Shown: positions 53,869 through 63,619, counted from the stretch's first letter. The stretch: DNA of 64,000 nt from Jiangella ureilytica (GCF_004348545.1 NZ_SMKL01000011.1:47299-111298), one strand, 5' to 3'. Numbers and translations: made by a program. Notes: generated from the sequence alone by a model not told the origin.

Positions 53869-53934
53869 TCGACACGCGAATCGAAACGAGCATAGCCGTC
53901 ATGGGACATTCCCGCATCCCTGGCGGCGATCTTG

Positions 53935-53976
53935 CTCGGCCGGCACCGCTCGGCGCCGGAGTCTCAGCCGGCCGAG
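53935..53976 (-). terminator. Possible terminator hairpin at the end of cysN
   Basis: CTCGGCCGGC (53935-53944) pairs perfectly with GCCGGCCGAG (53967-53976), the latter including the cysN stop region; the loop holds a nested CGGCGCCG. Confidence 0.5.
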
Positions 53977-55214
53977 GTGATCATTCCGGCGCCCACCGTG
54001 CGGTTCGTCGACTCGTCGACGAGGATGAACCCGCCGGTCTGCCGGTTGCGCCGGTACTCGTCGGCCAGCAGCGGCACGGTGGTGCGCAGCCGCACCCGGC
54101 CGATGTCGTTGAGCCCCAGCTGGGTCGCGGTGTCGTCGCGGTGCAGCGAGTTGACGTCGAGGCGGTACTGCAGCTCCTTCACCAGGGCCCGGGCCGAGCG
54201 CGTCGTGTGCTTGACGGCGAGCTTCTGGCCGGGCACCAGCGGCGTGTCGGCCATCCAGCAGACCATGGCGTCGATGTCCTGGGCGACCGCGGGCCGGTTG
54301 TGCGGCCGGCAGATCAGGTCGCCGCGCGAGACGTCGATCTCGTCCTCGAGCCGGACGGTGACGGACATGGGCGCGAACGCCTCGGCCACGGGCCCGTCGG
54401 CGGTGTCGATGGCGGCGATCCGGGTGGTGAAGCCGCTGGGCAGCACCATGACCTCGTCGCCGGGCTTGAGCACGCCGCCGGCCACCTGGCCCGCGTAGGC
54501 GCGGTAGTCGCTGTGCTGCAGCGACTGCGGCCGGATGACGTACTGCACCGGGAAGCGGACGTCGACGAGGTTGCGGTCGCTGGCGATGTGCACGTGTTCG
54601 AGGTGGTGCAGCAGCGACGGCCCCTCGTACCACGGCATGTTCGGCGAGCGGCTGACGATGTTGTCGCCGTGCAGCGCCGAGATCGGGACGACGGTGAGGT
54701 CGGGCACCTCGAGCTTGGTGGCGAACGACGAGAACTCGCGCTCGATGGACTCGAACACCTCTTGTGACCAGCCGACGAGGTCCATCTTGTTCACGGCCAG
54801 CACCAGGTGTGGCACCCGCAGCAGCGACACGAGGAACGCGTGCCTGCGGCTCTGCTCGACCATGCCCTTGCGGGCGTCGACCAGCACGATCGCGAGGTCG
54901 GCGGTGGACGCGCCCGTGACCATGTTGCGGGTGTACTGGATGTGACCGGGGGTGTCGGCGATGATGAACTTGCGCCGCGGCGTCGCGAAGTAGCGGTACG
55001 CCACGTCGATGGTGATGCCCTGCTCGCGCTCGGCGCGCAGGCCGTCGGTCAGCAGCGACAGGTCGGTGTACTCGTCGCCGCGCTGCCGGCTGGTGCGCTC
55101 GACGCTCTCGAGCTGGTCGGTGAAGATCGCCTTCGAGTCGAACAGCAGCCGCCCGATGAGCGTGCTCTTGCCGTCGTCGACCGAGCCGGCGGTGGCGAAC
55201 CGGAGCAGATCCAT
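53964..55214 (-). CDS. cysN: Sulfate adenylyltransferase subunit 1 (GTPase)
   Basis: 416 residues of the EF-Tu-like GTPase that drives ATP sulfurylase. G1 is GSVDDGKSTLIG, G3 DTPGHIQYTRNM, G4 NKMDLVGW. The protein ends after the beta-barrel domains, so the APS kinase domain (CysC) found fused in many actinobacteria is absent. It overlaps cysD by one base (TGATG). Together they make APS from sulfate and ATP. Confidence 0.95.
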   Translation of the reverse strand: MDLLRFATAGSVDDGKSTLIGRLLFDSKAIFTDQLESVERTSRQRGDEYTDLSLLTDGLRAEREQGITIDVAYRYFATPRRKFIIADTPGHIQYTRNMVTGASTADLAIVLVDARKGMVEQSRRHAFLVSLLRVPHLVLAVNKMDLVGWSQEVFESIEREFSSFATKLEVPDLTVVPISALHGDNIVSRSPNMPWYEGPSLLHHLEHVHIASDRNLVDVRFPVQYVIRPQSLQHSDYRAYAGQVAGGVLKPGDEVMVLPSGFTTRIAAIDTADGPVAEAFAPMSVTVRLEDEIDVSRGDLICRPHNRPAVAQDIDAMVCWMADTPLVPGQKLAVKHTTRSARALVKELQYRLDVNSLHRDDTATQLGLNDIGRVRLRTTVPLLADEYRRNRQTGGFILVDESTNRTVGAGMITSAG

Positions 55215-56122
55215 CAGAAGTAGCCCTCCTTCTTCCGGTCCTCCATCGCAGCCTCGCTGACGCGGTCGTCGCCCCGGGTGGCGCCGCGCTCGGTGAGCCG
55301 CGTGGCGGCGATCTCGTCGATGACCTTCTCGACGGTGTCGGCGTCGGACTTCACCGCTGCCGTCAGCGACGCGTCGCCGACCGTGCGGTAGCGGACCTTC
55401 GCCACGAACGTCGTCTCGCCCTCGCGCGGCCGGCAGAACTCGTTGTTCGCGAACAGCATGCCGTCGCGCTCGAAGACCTCGCGGTCGTGCGCGTAATAGA
55501 TGGACGGCACCGCGATCTCCTCGCGCCGGATGTAGTGCCACACGTCGAGCTCGGTCCAGTTCGAGAGCGGGAACACCCGGATGCTCTCGCCCAGGTGGAT
55601 GCGGCCGTTGTAGAGGTTCCAGAGCTCGGGGCGCTGGTTCTTCGGGTCCCACTGGCCGAACTCGTCGCGGAACGAGAACACCCGCTCCTTGGCCCGCGCC
55701 TTCTCCTCGTCGCGCCGGGCGCCGCCGAACAGCGCGGTGAAGCGGTGCTTCTCGACCGCGTCGAGCAGCACCGGCGTCTGGATGCGGTTGCGCGAGCCGT
55801 TCGGCTCCTCGGCCACCAGGCCGCGCTCGATCGCCTCGGGCACCGACGCGACGACGAGGTTCACGCCCAGCTCGGCGACCCGCCGGTCGCGGAACTCGAG
55901 CACCTCCGGGAAGTTGTGCCCGGTGTCGACGTGCATGACGGGGAACGGCATGGGCGCCGGCCAGAACGCCTTCTCGGCCAGCCGGAGCATGACGATGGAG
56001 TCCTTGCCGCCGGAGAACAGCAGCACCGGCCGCTCGAGCTCGGCGGCCACCTCGCGGAAGACGTGCACCGCCTCGGCCTCGAGGTAGTCGAGCTGGGAGA
56101 GCTGGTACTCGTGGATCGTCAT
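55214..56122 (-). CDS. cysD: Sulfate adenylyltransferase subunit 2
   Basis: 302 residues. PP-loop ATP pyrophosphatase motif [15 protein letters not shown] (about 33-47), then [17 protein letters not shown] and the family C-terminus [16 protein letters not shown]. It forms ATP sulfurylase with CysN. The ATG overlaps the cysQ stop. Its position in the glycopolymer locus suggests sulfated polymer or local sulfur supply. Confidence 0.96.
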   Translation of the reverse strand: MTIHEYQLSQLDYLEAEAVHVFREVAAELERPVLLFSGGKDSIVMLRLAEKAFWPAPMPFPVMHVDTGHNFPEVLEFRDRRVAELGVNLVVASVPEAIERGLVAEEPNGSRNRIQTPVLLDAVEKHRFTALFGGARRDEEKARAKERVFSFRDEFGQWDPKNQRPELWNLYNGRIHLGESIRVFPLSNWTELDVWHYIRREEIAVPSIYYAHDREVFERDGMLFANNEFCRPREGETTFVAKVRYRTVGDASLTAAVKSDADTVEKVIDEIAATRLTERGATRGDDRVSEAAMEDRKKEGYF

Positions 56123-56904
56123 GGCGCGGTCCTCGCGGGTCGAGCGATGGCGCCGTCGGAGACGGCGGTCAGGAGCGCGTCGGCGAGCTCCGGGCGGGCG
56201 ACGAGCAGGTCGGGCAGGTACGGGTCGGCCCGGTTGTAGCGCAGCGGCGAGCCGTCGAGCCGGCTGGCGACGAGACCCGCGGCGCGCGCGACCGCGACCG
56301 GCGCGGCGGAGTCCCACTCGTACTGGCCGCCGGCGTGCACGTAGGCGTCGGCCTCGCCGCGGACGACGGCGGCGACCTTGAAACCGGCCGAGCCCATGGG
56401 GACCAGCTCGGCCCCGAGAGCGGCGGCGGCCTGCTGCGCGGCGGCGGGCGGGCGGCTGCGGCTGACGGCGATGCGCGCTGCGGCGGCCGGGTCGCGCGGC
56501 GGCAGGCCCGGGGCGGGGTCGGAGCCGAGCGTGACGCCGTCGGCGCCCAGGCCGGGCAGGGCGACAGCGCCCGCCGTCAGCTCGCCGTCCTGCCAGAGCG
56601 CGACGTGCACGGCCCAGTCGTCGCGGCCGTCGCCGAACTCGCGGGTGCCGTCGAGCGGGTCGACGATCCACACCCGCCGGGCGTCGAGCCGCCCGGAGTC
56701 GTCGGGCGCCTCCTCGCTGAGGACGGCGTCGCCGGGCCGCTCGGCCGCGAGCGCGTCGGCCAGAAGTCGATGGGCTGCGCGATCCCCGGCGTCGCGCAGC
56801 GCATGAGTGCCCGTGGCCGGGTCGTGGTCGCGACGCAGTGCGAGCAGCAGCGCGCCCGCCTCGGTGGCGAGGCGGGCGGCCAGGATCGCATCGGTGGAAG
56901 CCAC
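56119..56904 (-). CDS. cysQ: 3'(2'),5'-bisphosphate nucleotidase, CysQ-like
   Basis: 261 residues of the inositol-monophosphatase superfamily. The metal-binding [20 protein letters not shown] (about 78-97) and [15 protein letters not shown] near the C-terminus are the family motifs. CysQ removes 3'-phosphoadenosine 5'-phosphate, the by-product of PAPS use, so its presence suggests that PAPS-dependent steps occur. GTG start with GAGGAGATCC before it. Confidence 0.9.
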   Translation of the reverse strand: MASTDAILAARLATEAGALLLALRRDHDPATGTHALRDAGDRAAHRLLADALAAERPGDAVLSEEAPDDSGRLDARRVWIVDPLDGTREFGDGRDDWAVHVALWQDGELTAGAVALPGLGADGVTLGSDPAPGLPPRDPAAAARIAVSRSRPPAAAQQAAAALGAELVPMGSAGFKVAAVVRGEADAYVHAGGQYEWDSAAPVAVARAAGLVASRLDGSPLRYNRADPYLPDLLVARPELADALLTAVSDGAIARPARTAP

Positions 56905-57012
56905 GGATCTCCTCGAAGCCGGTCTCGAACGTCCCAGCCTAGGGCGAACCGGCGGCCGGTCACGCGCTCGCCCATCATCCGAGACGCGACGTCCAGCATC
57001 CGGTCACGGCGG

Positions 57013-57894
57013 TCACTCGATGCCGAGGACGCTCGGCGCGGCCGCCCGCAGCGCCTCGCGCCACGGCCGCAGCGGTGCCAGCCCGAACCGGGCCCACCGC
57101 TCCTGCGACAGCACCGAGTGCGCCGGCCGCGGCACGATCCGCGGCACCTGGTCGGCCGCGATCGGCCGCACCCGCTCCGGGTCCAGCCCCAGCTCGGCGT
57201 AGACCGCCCGGGCCAGCCCGAACCACGTGGTCGCGCCGGAGTTGACGGCGTGCAGGACACCCGAGACGCCACCCGCCCGGCCGATGTCGATGACGCGGTC
57301 GGCCACGTCGAGCGTCCAGGTCGGCTGGCCCCACTGGTCGTCGATGACGTCGGCGAAGGGGCGCTTGGCGGCCGACGCGGCGGTGGACCGGACGAAGCTG
57401 CGCCCGTACTCGCCGTACAGCCAGCCGGTCCGCAGCACCACGCCGGTCTCGGGCAGCTCGTCGAGCACCGCCCGCTCGCCGTCGGCCATGGTCCGCCCGT
57501 AGGCGGTGGCCGGCGAGACCGGCGTGTCCTCGGTGTACGGCTCCTCGCCGCAGCCGTCGAACACGTAGCTCGTCGACAGGTGGATGAGCCGCAGGTCGTT
57601 GCGGGCGCAGGCCCGCGCGAGGGTGGCGACGCCGAACACGTTGACGGCGCGGGCGCCGCCCTCGTCGACCTCCGCCGCGTCGACGTCGGCCCAGCTGTCG
57701 AGGTTCGCGACGATCGCGCCGCCGTGCGCGCCGATGCGGGCGATGGTCGTGACGGCCGCCTCGACCGCGTTGCGGTCGGTGAGGTCGAGGACCTGGCGCG
57801 TGACCGGGATGACCCGTTCACGCACCGCCCGCAGCATGGTCACCAGGTCACGGCCGAGTACGCCGTCGGCACCGGTGACCAGCCACGTCGCCAC
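57013..57894 (-). CDS. dTDP-4-dehydrorhamnose reductase-like protein (RmlD family)
   Basis: 293 residues. N-terminal LVTGADGVLGRDLV Rossmann loop, HLSTSYVFDG strand and LRTGWLYGEYGRSFV block identify RmlD, which makes dTDP-L-rhamnose. The catalytic YxxxK reads YGRTM: Y132 is present but Lys is replaced by M136 (codon ATG). That would abolish or change normal reductase chemistry. It lies between the initiating glycosyltransferase and the sulfate genes. Confidence 0.85.
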   Translation of the reverse strand: MATWLVTGADGVLGRDLVTMLRAVRERVIPVTRQVLDLTDRNAVEAAVTTIARIGAHGGAIVANLDSWADVDAAEVDEGGARAVNVFGVATLARACARNDLRLIHLSTSYVFDGCGEEPYTEDTPVSPATAYGRTMADGERAVLDELPETGVVLRTGWLYGEYGRSFVRSTAASAAKRPFADVIDDQWGQPTWTLDVADRVIDIGRAGGVSGVLHAVNSGATTWFGLARAVYAELGLDPERVRPIAADQVPRIVPRPAHSVLSQERWARFGLAPLRPWREALRAAAPSVLGIE

Positions 57895-57966
57895 CCAGGA
57901 CTCCCCTCACCGGCCGTCAGGACGATACACCGGCGAGCGGGCGGCGGCTCGACCAGGGCCGAGGGG

Positions 57967-59484
57967 TCAGTAGGCGCCGGTGCTGCGCACCACCACGCCC
58001 GCCGTCCGGCCCAGCAACTGCAGGTCGTTCCCGTAGGACCAGTTGTCCACGTAGCGCAGGTCGAGCCGCACCGTCTCGTTCCAGGAGAGGTTGGACCGCC
58101 CGCTGACCTGCCACAGGCCGGTCATGCCGGGAATCGCGACCAGCCGGCGCCGGGCCGTGCCGTCGTACGCCGCCACCTCTTCGGGCAGCGCGGGCCGCGG
58201 CCCGACCAGCGACATCTCGCCGCGCACGACGTTGATCAGCTGCGGGAGCTCGTCGAGCGAGTATTTGCGCAGCACCCGGCCGATCCGCGTGACCCGCGGG
58301 TCCTGCCGCATCTTGAACATCAGGCCGTCGTTGTCGCCGGAGTCGAGCAGCTCGGCGCGGCGCAGGTCGGCGTCGACGTACATGGTGCGGAACTTGAACA
58401 TCGTGAAGAACAGGCCGTCGCGCCCGACCCGGACCTGCCGGTAGATGGCCGGACCCGAGTCGGTCAGCTTCACGGCCAGGCCGATGCCCAGCAGCAGCGG
58501 CGAGATCAGCAGCAGGATCGCCGACGCGAGCACGCGGTCGGTGGCCACCTTCGCCAGCAGTCGCAGCCTCGTCGGGCGGGCCTGCTTGACGTGCAGCAGC
58601 ACGCTCGAGCCCATGGTGCCCAGCCCCATGCGGTGCGCGGCGACGTCGGACAGCCCGAGGTCGGTCACGAGGTCGATGCCGAGGTCGCCCAGCATCCACG
58701 TGAGCGCCCGCAGCCGGTCGCCGGCGAACTCCGAGCCCGCCGTCACGCAGACGGTGCGGGCGCGGACCCGCTGGGCCGCCAGCCGGACCGCCTGCACCAT
58801 CTCCTCGTCGCGCAGTGCGTCGTCGCGGCCCGGCAGGCCGCGGTCGATGCTGCCGACGACCGGAATCGACGACGGCGGCGCGGTGCCGTCGTCTTCGATG
58901 CAGGCCGCGACGACGGTGAGCGGATGCTCGCCGTCCTGCGTGAACCGGTCGAGCGTGGCGGTGACGCTCGCAGCCGGCCCCACGACCAGCGTGCGCCGCG
59001 TGGCCCGGCCGAGCCGGCGCAGCTGCCCGAGCTTGCGCCGGACCAGCATGCGCACCGCGACCGAGCCCGTCGTCAGCACCGCGGTCGCCACGAGGAACGC
59101 CGTGCCCAGCAGCGGCACCGACAGCACCGCACTGGCGATGGCGGCCACGGCGACGAGCGCGGCGAGCGCCTGCAGAACGTCGCGGTAGGTGTTCCTGACC
59201 CCGAACAGCCGGTCCGGCCGGCCGCTGCGAGCGGTCAGGACGAACGGCCAGCCGACCGCGATCGCGCTGACGGCGATCGCGGCATCGACCGCGGTCCAGT
59301 TGAGTGCCCAGGTCGCGCCCACAGCGGCGGCTGCGGTCAGCAGATCACCCGCGGCAGTGGCGCGACGATAACGAAAAGGACGATTGACGGGCTGAGCATG
59401 CGCGCTGCTTCCACCATCGAATAGCGATGGTCGCTTCCCTGCATGAACGCGCGCACCAGCCGACGACAAACCGACCGTAGCCAT
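57967..59484 (-). CDS. Polyprenyl-phosphate sugar phosphotransferase (polymer initiation)
   Basis: 505 residues of the WbaP/CpsE type. N-terminal membrane helices (about 35-140), a central Rossmann-like domain (TLVVGPAASVTATLDRF), a further helix, then the catalytic domain with FTMFKFRTMYVDADLRR, RKYSLDELPQLINVVRGEMS and LVGPRPALPEEV. It transfers a sugar phosphate to undecaprenyl phosphate, the first step of repeat-unit assembly. It heads the operon to rmlD, cysQ, cysD and cysN. The ATG at 59484 lies two bases after a G7 run; an in-frame ATG at 59514 is the alternative. Confidence 0.94.
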   Translation of the reverse strand: MATVGLSSAGARVHAGKRPSLFDGGSSAHAQPVNRPFRYRRATAAGDLLTAAAAVGATWALNWTAVDAAIAVSAIAVGWPFVLTARSGRPDRLFGVRNTYRDVLQALAALVAVAAIASAVLSVPLLGTAFLVATAVLTTGSVAVRMLVRRKLGQLRRLGRATRRTLVVGPAASVTATLDRFTQDGEHPLTVVAACIEDDGTAPPSSIPVVGSIDRGLPGRDDALRDEEMVQAVRLAAQRVRARTVCVTAGSEFAGDRLRALTWMLGDLGIDLVTDLGLSDVAAHRMGLGTMGSSVLLHVKQARPTRLRLLAKVATDRVLASAILLLISPLLLGIGLAVKLTDSGPAIYRQVRVGRDGLFFTMFKFRTMYVDADLRRAELLDSGDNDGLMFKMRQDPRVTRIGRVLRKYSLDELPQLINVVRGEMSLVGPRPALPEEVAAYDGTARRRLVAIPGMTGLWQVSGRSNLSWNETVRLDLRYVDNWSYGNDLQLLGRTAGVVVRSTGAY

Positions 59485-59486
59485 GG

Positions 59487-59512
59487 CCCCCCCAAGGCGA
59501 CGATTTCCCCCC
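59487..59512 (-). promoter_or_regulatory. G7 and G6 runs in leader of the initiating transferase gene
   Basis: Seven Gs at 59487-59493 and six at 59507-59512 (CGATGGGGGGAAATCG). A TATAGT -10-like element lies 34 bases upstream of the latter. Confidence 0.4.
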
Positions 59513-59633
59513 ATCGGCTCATCATCAAGCCGACGAACTGGGACGGACTATACGCTGATTGGGCGGAATGGGACCAGTCGAACGCGACGATTTCGGAACG
59601 CGCGGTCCACGGGGCCGCATCGACCCACGTCAT

Positions 59634-60215
59634 TCAGGCGTTGTAGTGATTCTGCGCGTACGTCAGCCCGTCGACCACGACGGCCTCGGCGGCGTCGGCG
59701 GCGCGGTCGAGCTCGAGCTCGATCTCACGCTTCTCAACAGTGGAGAAGGGCTTGAGCACGAACGCCGCGGCGTCCATGCGTCCCGGCGGCCGGCCGATGC
59801 CGAACCGCAGCCGGCAGTAGTCGCCGGTGCCGATGCGGGCCCGCACCGAGCGCAGCCCGTTGTGACCGTTGTCACCGCCGCCGCGCTTGAGCCGGACGGT
59901 GCCGAACGGCAGGTCGAGCTCGTCGTGGACGACCAGCAGGCGGTCCGGCTCGACCTTGTAGAAGTCGGCGAGCAGCGCCACCGGGCCGCCGGACTCGTTC
60001 ATGTACGTGTGCGGCTTGGCCAGGACGGCCCGGACACCGGGCACGCCGCCGAGCCGGACCTCGGCGACGTCGGCCCGGTGCTTGCGCTGCGACTTGAGTG
60101 CGACGCCGGCCCGCTCGGCGAGGAGGTCGACCACCATGGCCCCGGCATTGTGCCGGGTGCCGGCATACGTCGGGCCGGGGTTGCCCAGCCCGACCACCAA
60201 CCACGCGTCGGACAT
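59634..60215 (-). CDS. pth: Peptidyl-tRNA hydrolase
   Basis: 193 residues. N-terminal [20 protein letters not shown] holds the catalytic His, with [11 protein letters not shown] and [12 protein letters not shown] as further family blocks. It recycles tRNA from peptidyl-tRNA in the cytosol. It follows rplY by 30 bases in the order conserved in Actinobacteria. Confidence 0.97.
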   Translation of the reverse strand: MSDAWLVVGLGNPGPTYAGTRHNAGAMVVDLLAERAGVALKSQRKHRADVAEVRLGGVPGVRAVLAKPHTYMNESGGPVALLADFYKVEPDRLLVVHDELDLPFGTVRLKRGGGDNGHNGLRSVRARIGTGDYCRLRFGIGRPPGRMDAAAFVLKPFSTVEKREIELELDRAADAAEAVVVDGLTYAQNHYNA

Positions 60216-60245
60216 CGACAGGCTCCCCGGCCCGGCGGAGTGAGC

Positions 60246-60905
60246 TCAGGACTCGTCGGAAGCGGCCTCGGCGGCCGGAGCCTCGCCCTCGGCGGCGGCA
60301 TCCTCGTCGGCCGCAGCCTCGCCTTCGGCAGCGGTCTCCTCGACCTCGCCCTCGAGCTGCTCGGCGGTGGGCGCCGCGGTGACGTTGACGACCAGCTGCT
60401 CGGGGTCGCCGGCCAGGGCGGAGCCACGGGCGAGGGTAAGGTCCTTGGCCAGGATCTGGGTGCCCTCGGGCAGGCCCTCGACGGAGACCTCGATGCCCTC
60501 GGGCAGGTGGGTCGCCTCGGCCTCGATGGAGACGGTCGGCTGGTCGAGGTTGACCAGCGTGCCCGGCGCGGCCTCGCCCGTGACGTGGACCGCCACCTCG
60601 ACGGTGACCTTCTCGCCGCGCTTGACCAGCAGCAGGTCGACGTGCTCGATGAAGCCCTTCAGCGGGTCGCGCTGCACGTGCTTCGGCAGCGCCAGCTCGC
60701 TGCCCCGGCCCTCGATGTCGAGCGTGAGGAGGACGTTGGGGGTCTTCAGCGCGAGCATGGTGTCGTGGCCCGGCAGCGCCAGGTGGACGGGGTCGGTCCC
60801 GTGCCCGTAGAGGACCGCGGGAACCTTGGCAGCGCGGCGAAGGCGGCGCGCGGCGCCCTTGCCGAACTCGGTACGCAGCTCGGCGGCGATCTTGACGTCG
60901 GACAC
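60246..60905 (-). CDS. rplY: 50S ribosomal protein L25, long Ctc form
   Basis: 219 residues: N-terminal L25 domain binding 5S rRNA (about 1-95; RRLRRAAKVPAVLYGHGTDP) plus the TL5/Ctc C-terminal beta domain (about 100-190) and an acidic Ala/Glu tail. The long form is normal in this phylum. An ATG preceded by GAGGAGTTCTCCC-like purines at 60906 onward supports the start. Confidence 0.96.
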   Translation of the reverse strand: MSDVKIAAELRTEFGKGAARRLRRAAKVPAVLYGHGTDPVHLALPGHDTMLALKTPNVLLTLDIEGRGSELALPKHVQRDPLKGFIEHVDLLLVKRGEKVTVEVAVHVTGEAAPGTLVNLDQPTVSIEAEATHLPEGIEVSVEGLPEGTQILAKDLTLARGSALAGDPEQLVVNVTAAPTAEQLEGEVEETAAEGEAAADEDAAAEGEAPAAEAASDES

Positions 60906-61076
60906 GGGAGAACTCCTCGAAAGCGCGGTGGGCGGTCAGCGGCACGTCGGGCTCGGGCAAGGGCGCGCACCGACTGCGCACCGCGTCGATCACGGTGTCG
61001 TCAAGAAAGACGCACCCTCGCCGAGGCAACCCGCCAAGTCTAGCCCTGGAGCAGCCCCGATGTGAAACCGGCTGGG

Positions 61077-62057
61077 TCAGGCGTTGCCGTTGAAGAGACT
61101 CGTGACCGAGCCCTCTTCGAAGACCTCGTGGATCGCCCGCGCGATGAGCGGTGCGATGGACAGCACCGTCAGCTTGTCGAACCGGCGGTCCTCGGGGATG
61201 GGCAGGGTGTTGGTGACGATGACTTCCTTGATGCCGGCGGAGTTCTTCAGCCGATCGACCGCCGGCCCGGACAGCACGGCGTGCGTCGCGGCGACGAGCA
61301 CGTCGGCGGCGCCGGCCTCCATGAGCGCCTCGGCGGCCTGCGTGATGGTGCCGGCGGTGTCGATCATGTCGTCGACCAGGAGGCAGGTGCGGCCCTGGAC
61401 GTCGCCGACGACCTCGTGCACCTTCACCTCGTTGGCGACGTCGGGGTTGCGGCGCTTGTGGATGATGGCCAGCGGCGTGCCCAAGCGGTCGGCCCACACG
61501 TCGGCGACCCGCACCCGCCCGGCGTCGGGCGAGACCACCGTCATGTTCTCGGGCGCGTAGTTGTCCTGCACGTGGCCGGCCAGGATGGGCAGCGCCCACA
61601 GGTGGTCGACCGGACCGTCGAAGAAGCCCTGGATCTGCGCGGTGTGCAGGTCGACGGCCATGAGGCGGTCGGCGCCCGCCGTCTTGAACATGTCGGCGAC
61701 GAGGCGCGCGGAGATGGGCTCGCGGCCGCGGTGCTTCTTGTCCTGCCGCGCGTAGCCGTAGAACGGCATGACCACGGTGATCTGCTTGGCCGACGCCCGC
61801 TTCAGCGCGTCGACCATGATCAACTGCTCCATGATCCACTCGTTGATGGGCGCGGTGTGGCTCTGGATGACGAACGCGTCGCTGCCGCGCACGCTCTCTT
61901 CGAACCGGACGTAGATCTCGCCATTGGCGAAGTTGAAGGTCTTGCTGGGCACGAGGCTGACGCCCAGGGCGTCGGCCACCTCGGCGTTGAGCTCGGGGTG
62001 CGCGCGGCCCCCGAACAGCATCAGCGTCTTCGTGCCCGTCGCGCGGATCCCCGTCAC
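61077..62057 (-). CDS. prs: Ribose-phosphate pyrophosphokinase (PRPP synthase)
   Basis: 326 residues. ATP-binding KTFNFANGEIYVRFEESVRG, the PRPP loop CLLVDDMIDTAGTITQAAEAL and the KRRNPDVANEVKVHEVVG region are diagnostic. It makes PRPP from ribose-5-phosphate and ATP for nucleotide, His and Trp synthesis. The GTG start overlaps the glmU stop by 4 bases. Confidence 0.97.
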   Translation of the reverse strand: MTGIRATGTKTLMLFGGRAHPELNAEVADALGVSLVPSKTFNFANGEIYVRFEESVRGSDAFVIQSHTAPINEWIMEQLIMVDALKRASAKQITVVMPFYGYARQDKKHRGREPISARLVADMFKTAGADRLMAVDLHTAQIQGFFDGPVDHLWALPILAGHVQDNYAPENMTVVSPDAGRVRVADVWADRLGTPLAIIHKRRNPDVANEVKVHEVVGDVQGRTCLLVDDMIDTAGTITQAAEALMEAGAADVLVAATHAVLSGPAVDRLKNSAGIKEVIVTNTLPIPEDRRFDKLTVLSIAPLIARAIHEVFEEGSVTSLFNGNA

Positions 62058-63514
62058 GGTTGCTCCCCCTCGTTGCCGTCGTCACCCGTGTCGCCGGCGG
62101 CCGCCTGCTCCGCCGCCGCCGCGCTCTTGCTGCCGGGGCGCTTGCGCGCCACCCAGCCCGCGATGTTGCGCTGCCGGCCGCGCGCGACGGCGAGCTCGCC
62201 CGGCTCCGTCCCCGACACGACCGTGGACCCGGCTGCGACGTAGCTGCCGTCGGCCAGCTCGACCGGCGCCACCAGCACCGAGTCGCTGCCGACGAAGACG
62301 TGCTTGCCGACCGTGGTCGGGTGCTTCTCGACGCCGTCGTAGTTGGCGAAGATCGTGCCGGCGCCGATGTTGGCGCCCTCGCCGATGGTGGCGTCGCCGA
62401 CGTAGGTCAGGTGCGGCACCTTCGCGCCCGGGCCGACCGTCGACTTCTTGATCTCGACGTAGGCGCCGGCCTTGGCGTTCGCCTCGAGCACGGTGCCGGG
62501 CCGCAGGTAGGTGAACGGGCCGACGGTGGCGCCGGCGCCGATGTGCGCGCCGTCGCAGTGCACCCGCACCACGCTCGCGCCCGGGCCGACGACGGTGTCG
62601 ACGAGCGTGCTGTCGGGGCCGACCTCGGCGCCCGCGGCCACCTCCGTGGTGCCGCGCAGCTGCACACCCGGACGCAGCACGACGTCGCGCTCGAGCACCA
62701 CGGTGACGTCGATGAACGTGGTGGCGGGGTCGATCATGGTGACGCCGGAGCGCATCCACTTCTCGGTGACACGGCGGTTCAGCTCGCGGTTGATGGCGGC
62801 CAGCTGGACGCGGTCGTTGACGCCCTCGGTCTGCCAGGGGTCGTCGGTGACGACGGCGCCGACCCGGCGGCCGTCCTGCCGCGCCAGCCCGAGCACGTCG
62901 GTGAGGTAGAGCTCGCCCTGCGCGTTCTCGGTGGTGATGCGGCTCAGCCCGTCGCGCAGCACGGCGGCGTCGAAGGCGTAGATGCCGGAGTTGATCTCCT
63001 TGATCGCGCGCGTCTCGGCGTCGGCGTCCTTGTGCTCGACGATGGCCCGCACTCCGCCGTCGGCCTCGCGCACGATGCGGCCGTAGCCGGTGGGATCGGC
63101 CACCTCGGCCGTGAGCACCGTGACGGCGTTGCCGTCGGCCACGTGCTGCTCGACCAGCGCGTGCAGGGTGTCGCCCGTGAGCAGCGGCACGTCGCCGTAC
63201 GTGACGACGACGACGCCGTCGAGCTCGGGCAGCTGCTCCAGCGCCACCCCGACGGCGTGGCCGGTGCCGAGCTGTTGCTCCTGCACCGCCGTGGTGACAG
63301 CCGGCGCGGTCTCGCCCAGATGCGCGGCGACCAGGTCGCGGCCGTGCCCGATGACCACGCTGAGGTGGTCGGGCTTCAACTCCTGCGCGGCGGCGACGGC
63401 ATGCCCGACGAGGCTGCGGCCGGCGACCTCGTGCAGGACCTTCGGTGTGGACGACTTCATCCGGGTGCCCTCGCCAGCGGCGAGAACAACGACGGCGGCC
63501 GGGCGCGTAGTCAC
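62054..63514 (-). CDS. glmU: Bifunctional GlcNAc-1-P uridylyltransferase / GlcN-1-P acetyltransferase
   Basis: 486 residues. Pyrophosphorylase domain with VVVLAAGEGTRMKSSTPKVL at the start and TYGDVPLLTGDTL, then a left-handed beta-helix acetyltransferase domain (PFTYLRPGTVLEANAKAG; THEN-like AGTIFANYDG). It produces UDP-GlcNAc for peptidoglycan and the surface polymer. The GTG at 63514 has a GAGGAG ribosome site; a GTG at 63553 in frame is the alternative. Confidence 0.96.
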   Translation of the reverse strand: MTTRPAAVVVLAAGEGTRMKSSTPKVLHEVAGRSLVGHAVAAAQELKPDHLSVVIGHGRDLVAAHLGETAPAVTTAVQEQQLGTGHAVGVALEQLPELDGVVVVTYGDVPLLTGDTLHALVEQHVADGNAVTVLTAEVADPTGYGRIVREADGGVRAIVEHKDADAETRAIKEINSGIYAFDAAVLRDGLSRITTENAQGELYLTDVLGLARQDGRRVGAVVTDDPWQTEGVNDRVQLAAINRELNRRVTEKWMRSGVTMIDPATTFIDVTVVLERDVVLRPGVQLRGTTEVAAGAEVGPDSTLVDTVVGPGASVVRVHCDGAHIGAGATVGPFTYLRPGTVLEANAKAGAYVEIKKSTVGPGAKVPHLTYVGDATIGEGANIGAGTIFANYDGVEKHPTTVGKHVFVGSDSVLVAPVELADGSYVAAGSTVVSGTEPGELAVARGRQRNIAGWVARKRPGSKSAAAAEQAAAGDTGDDGNEGEQP

Positions 63515-63619
63515 GCGTTCGAGCTCCTCGGCTTCGGTGGCGGGCTTGGACACGACATTACCCGTCCGGCTCTGCTCGCGAGAACATCACCCGAGACCTG
63601 GTCCGGGTGGGCTCATGAG

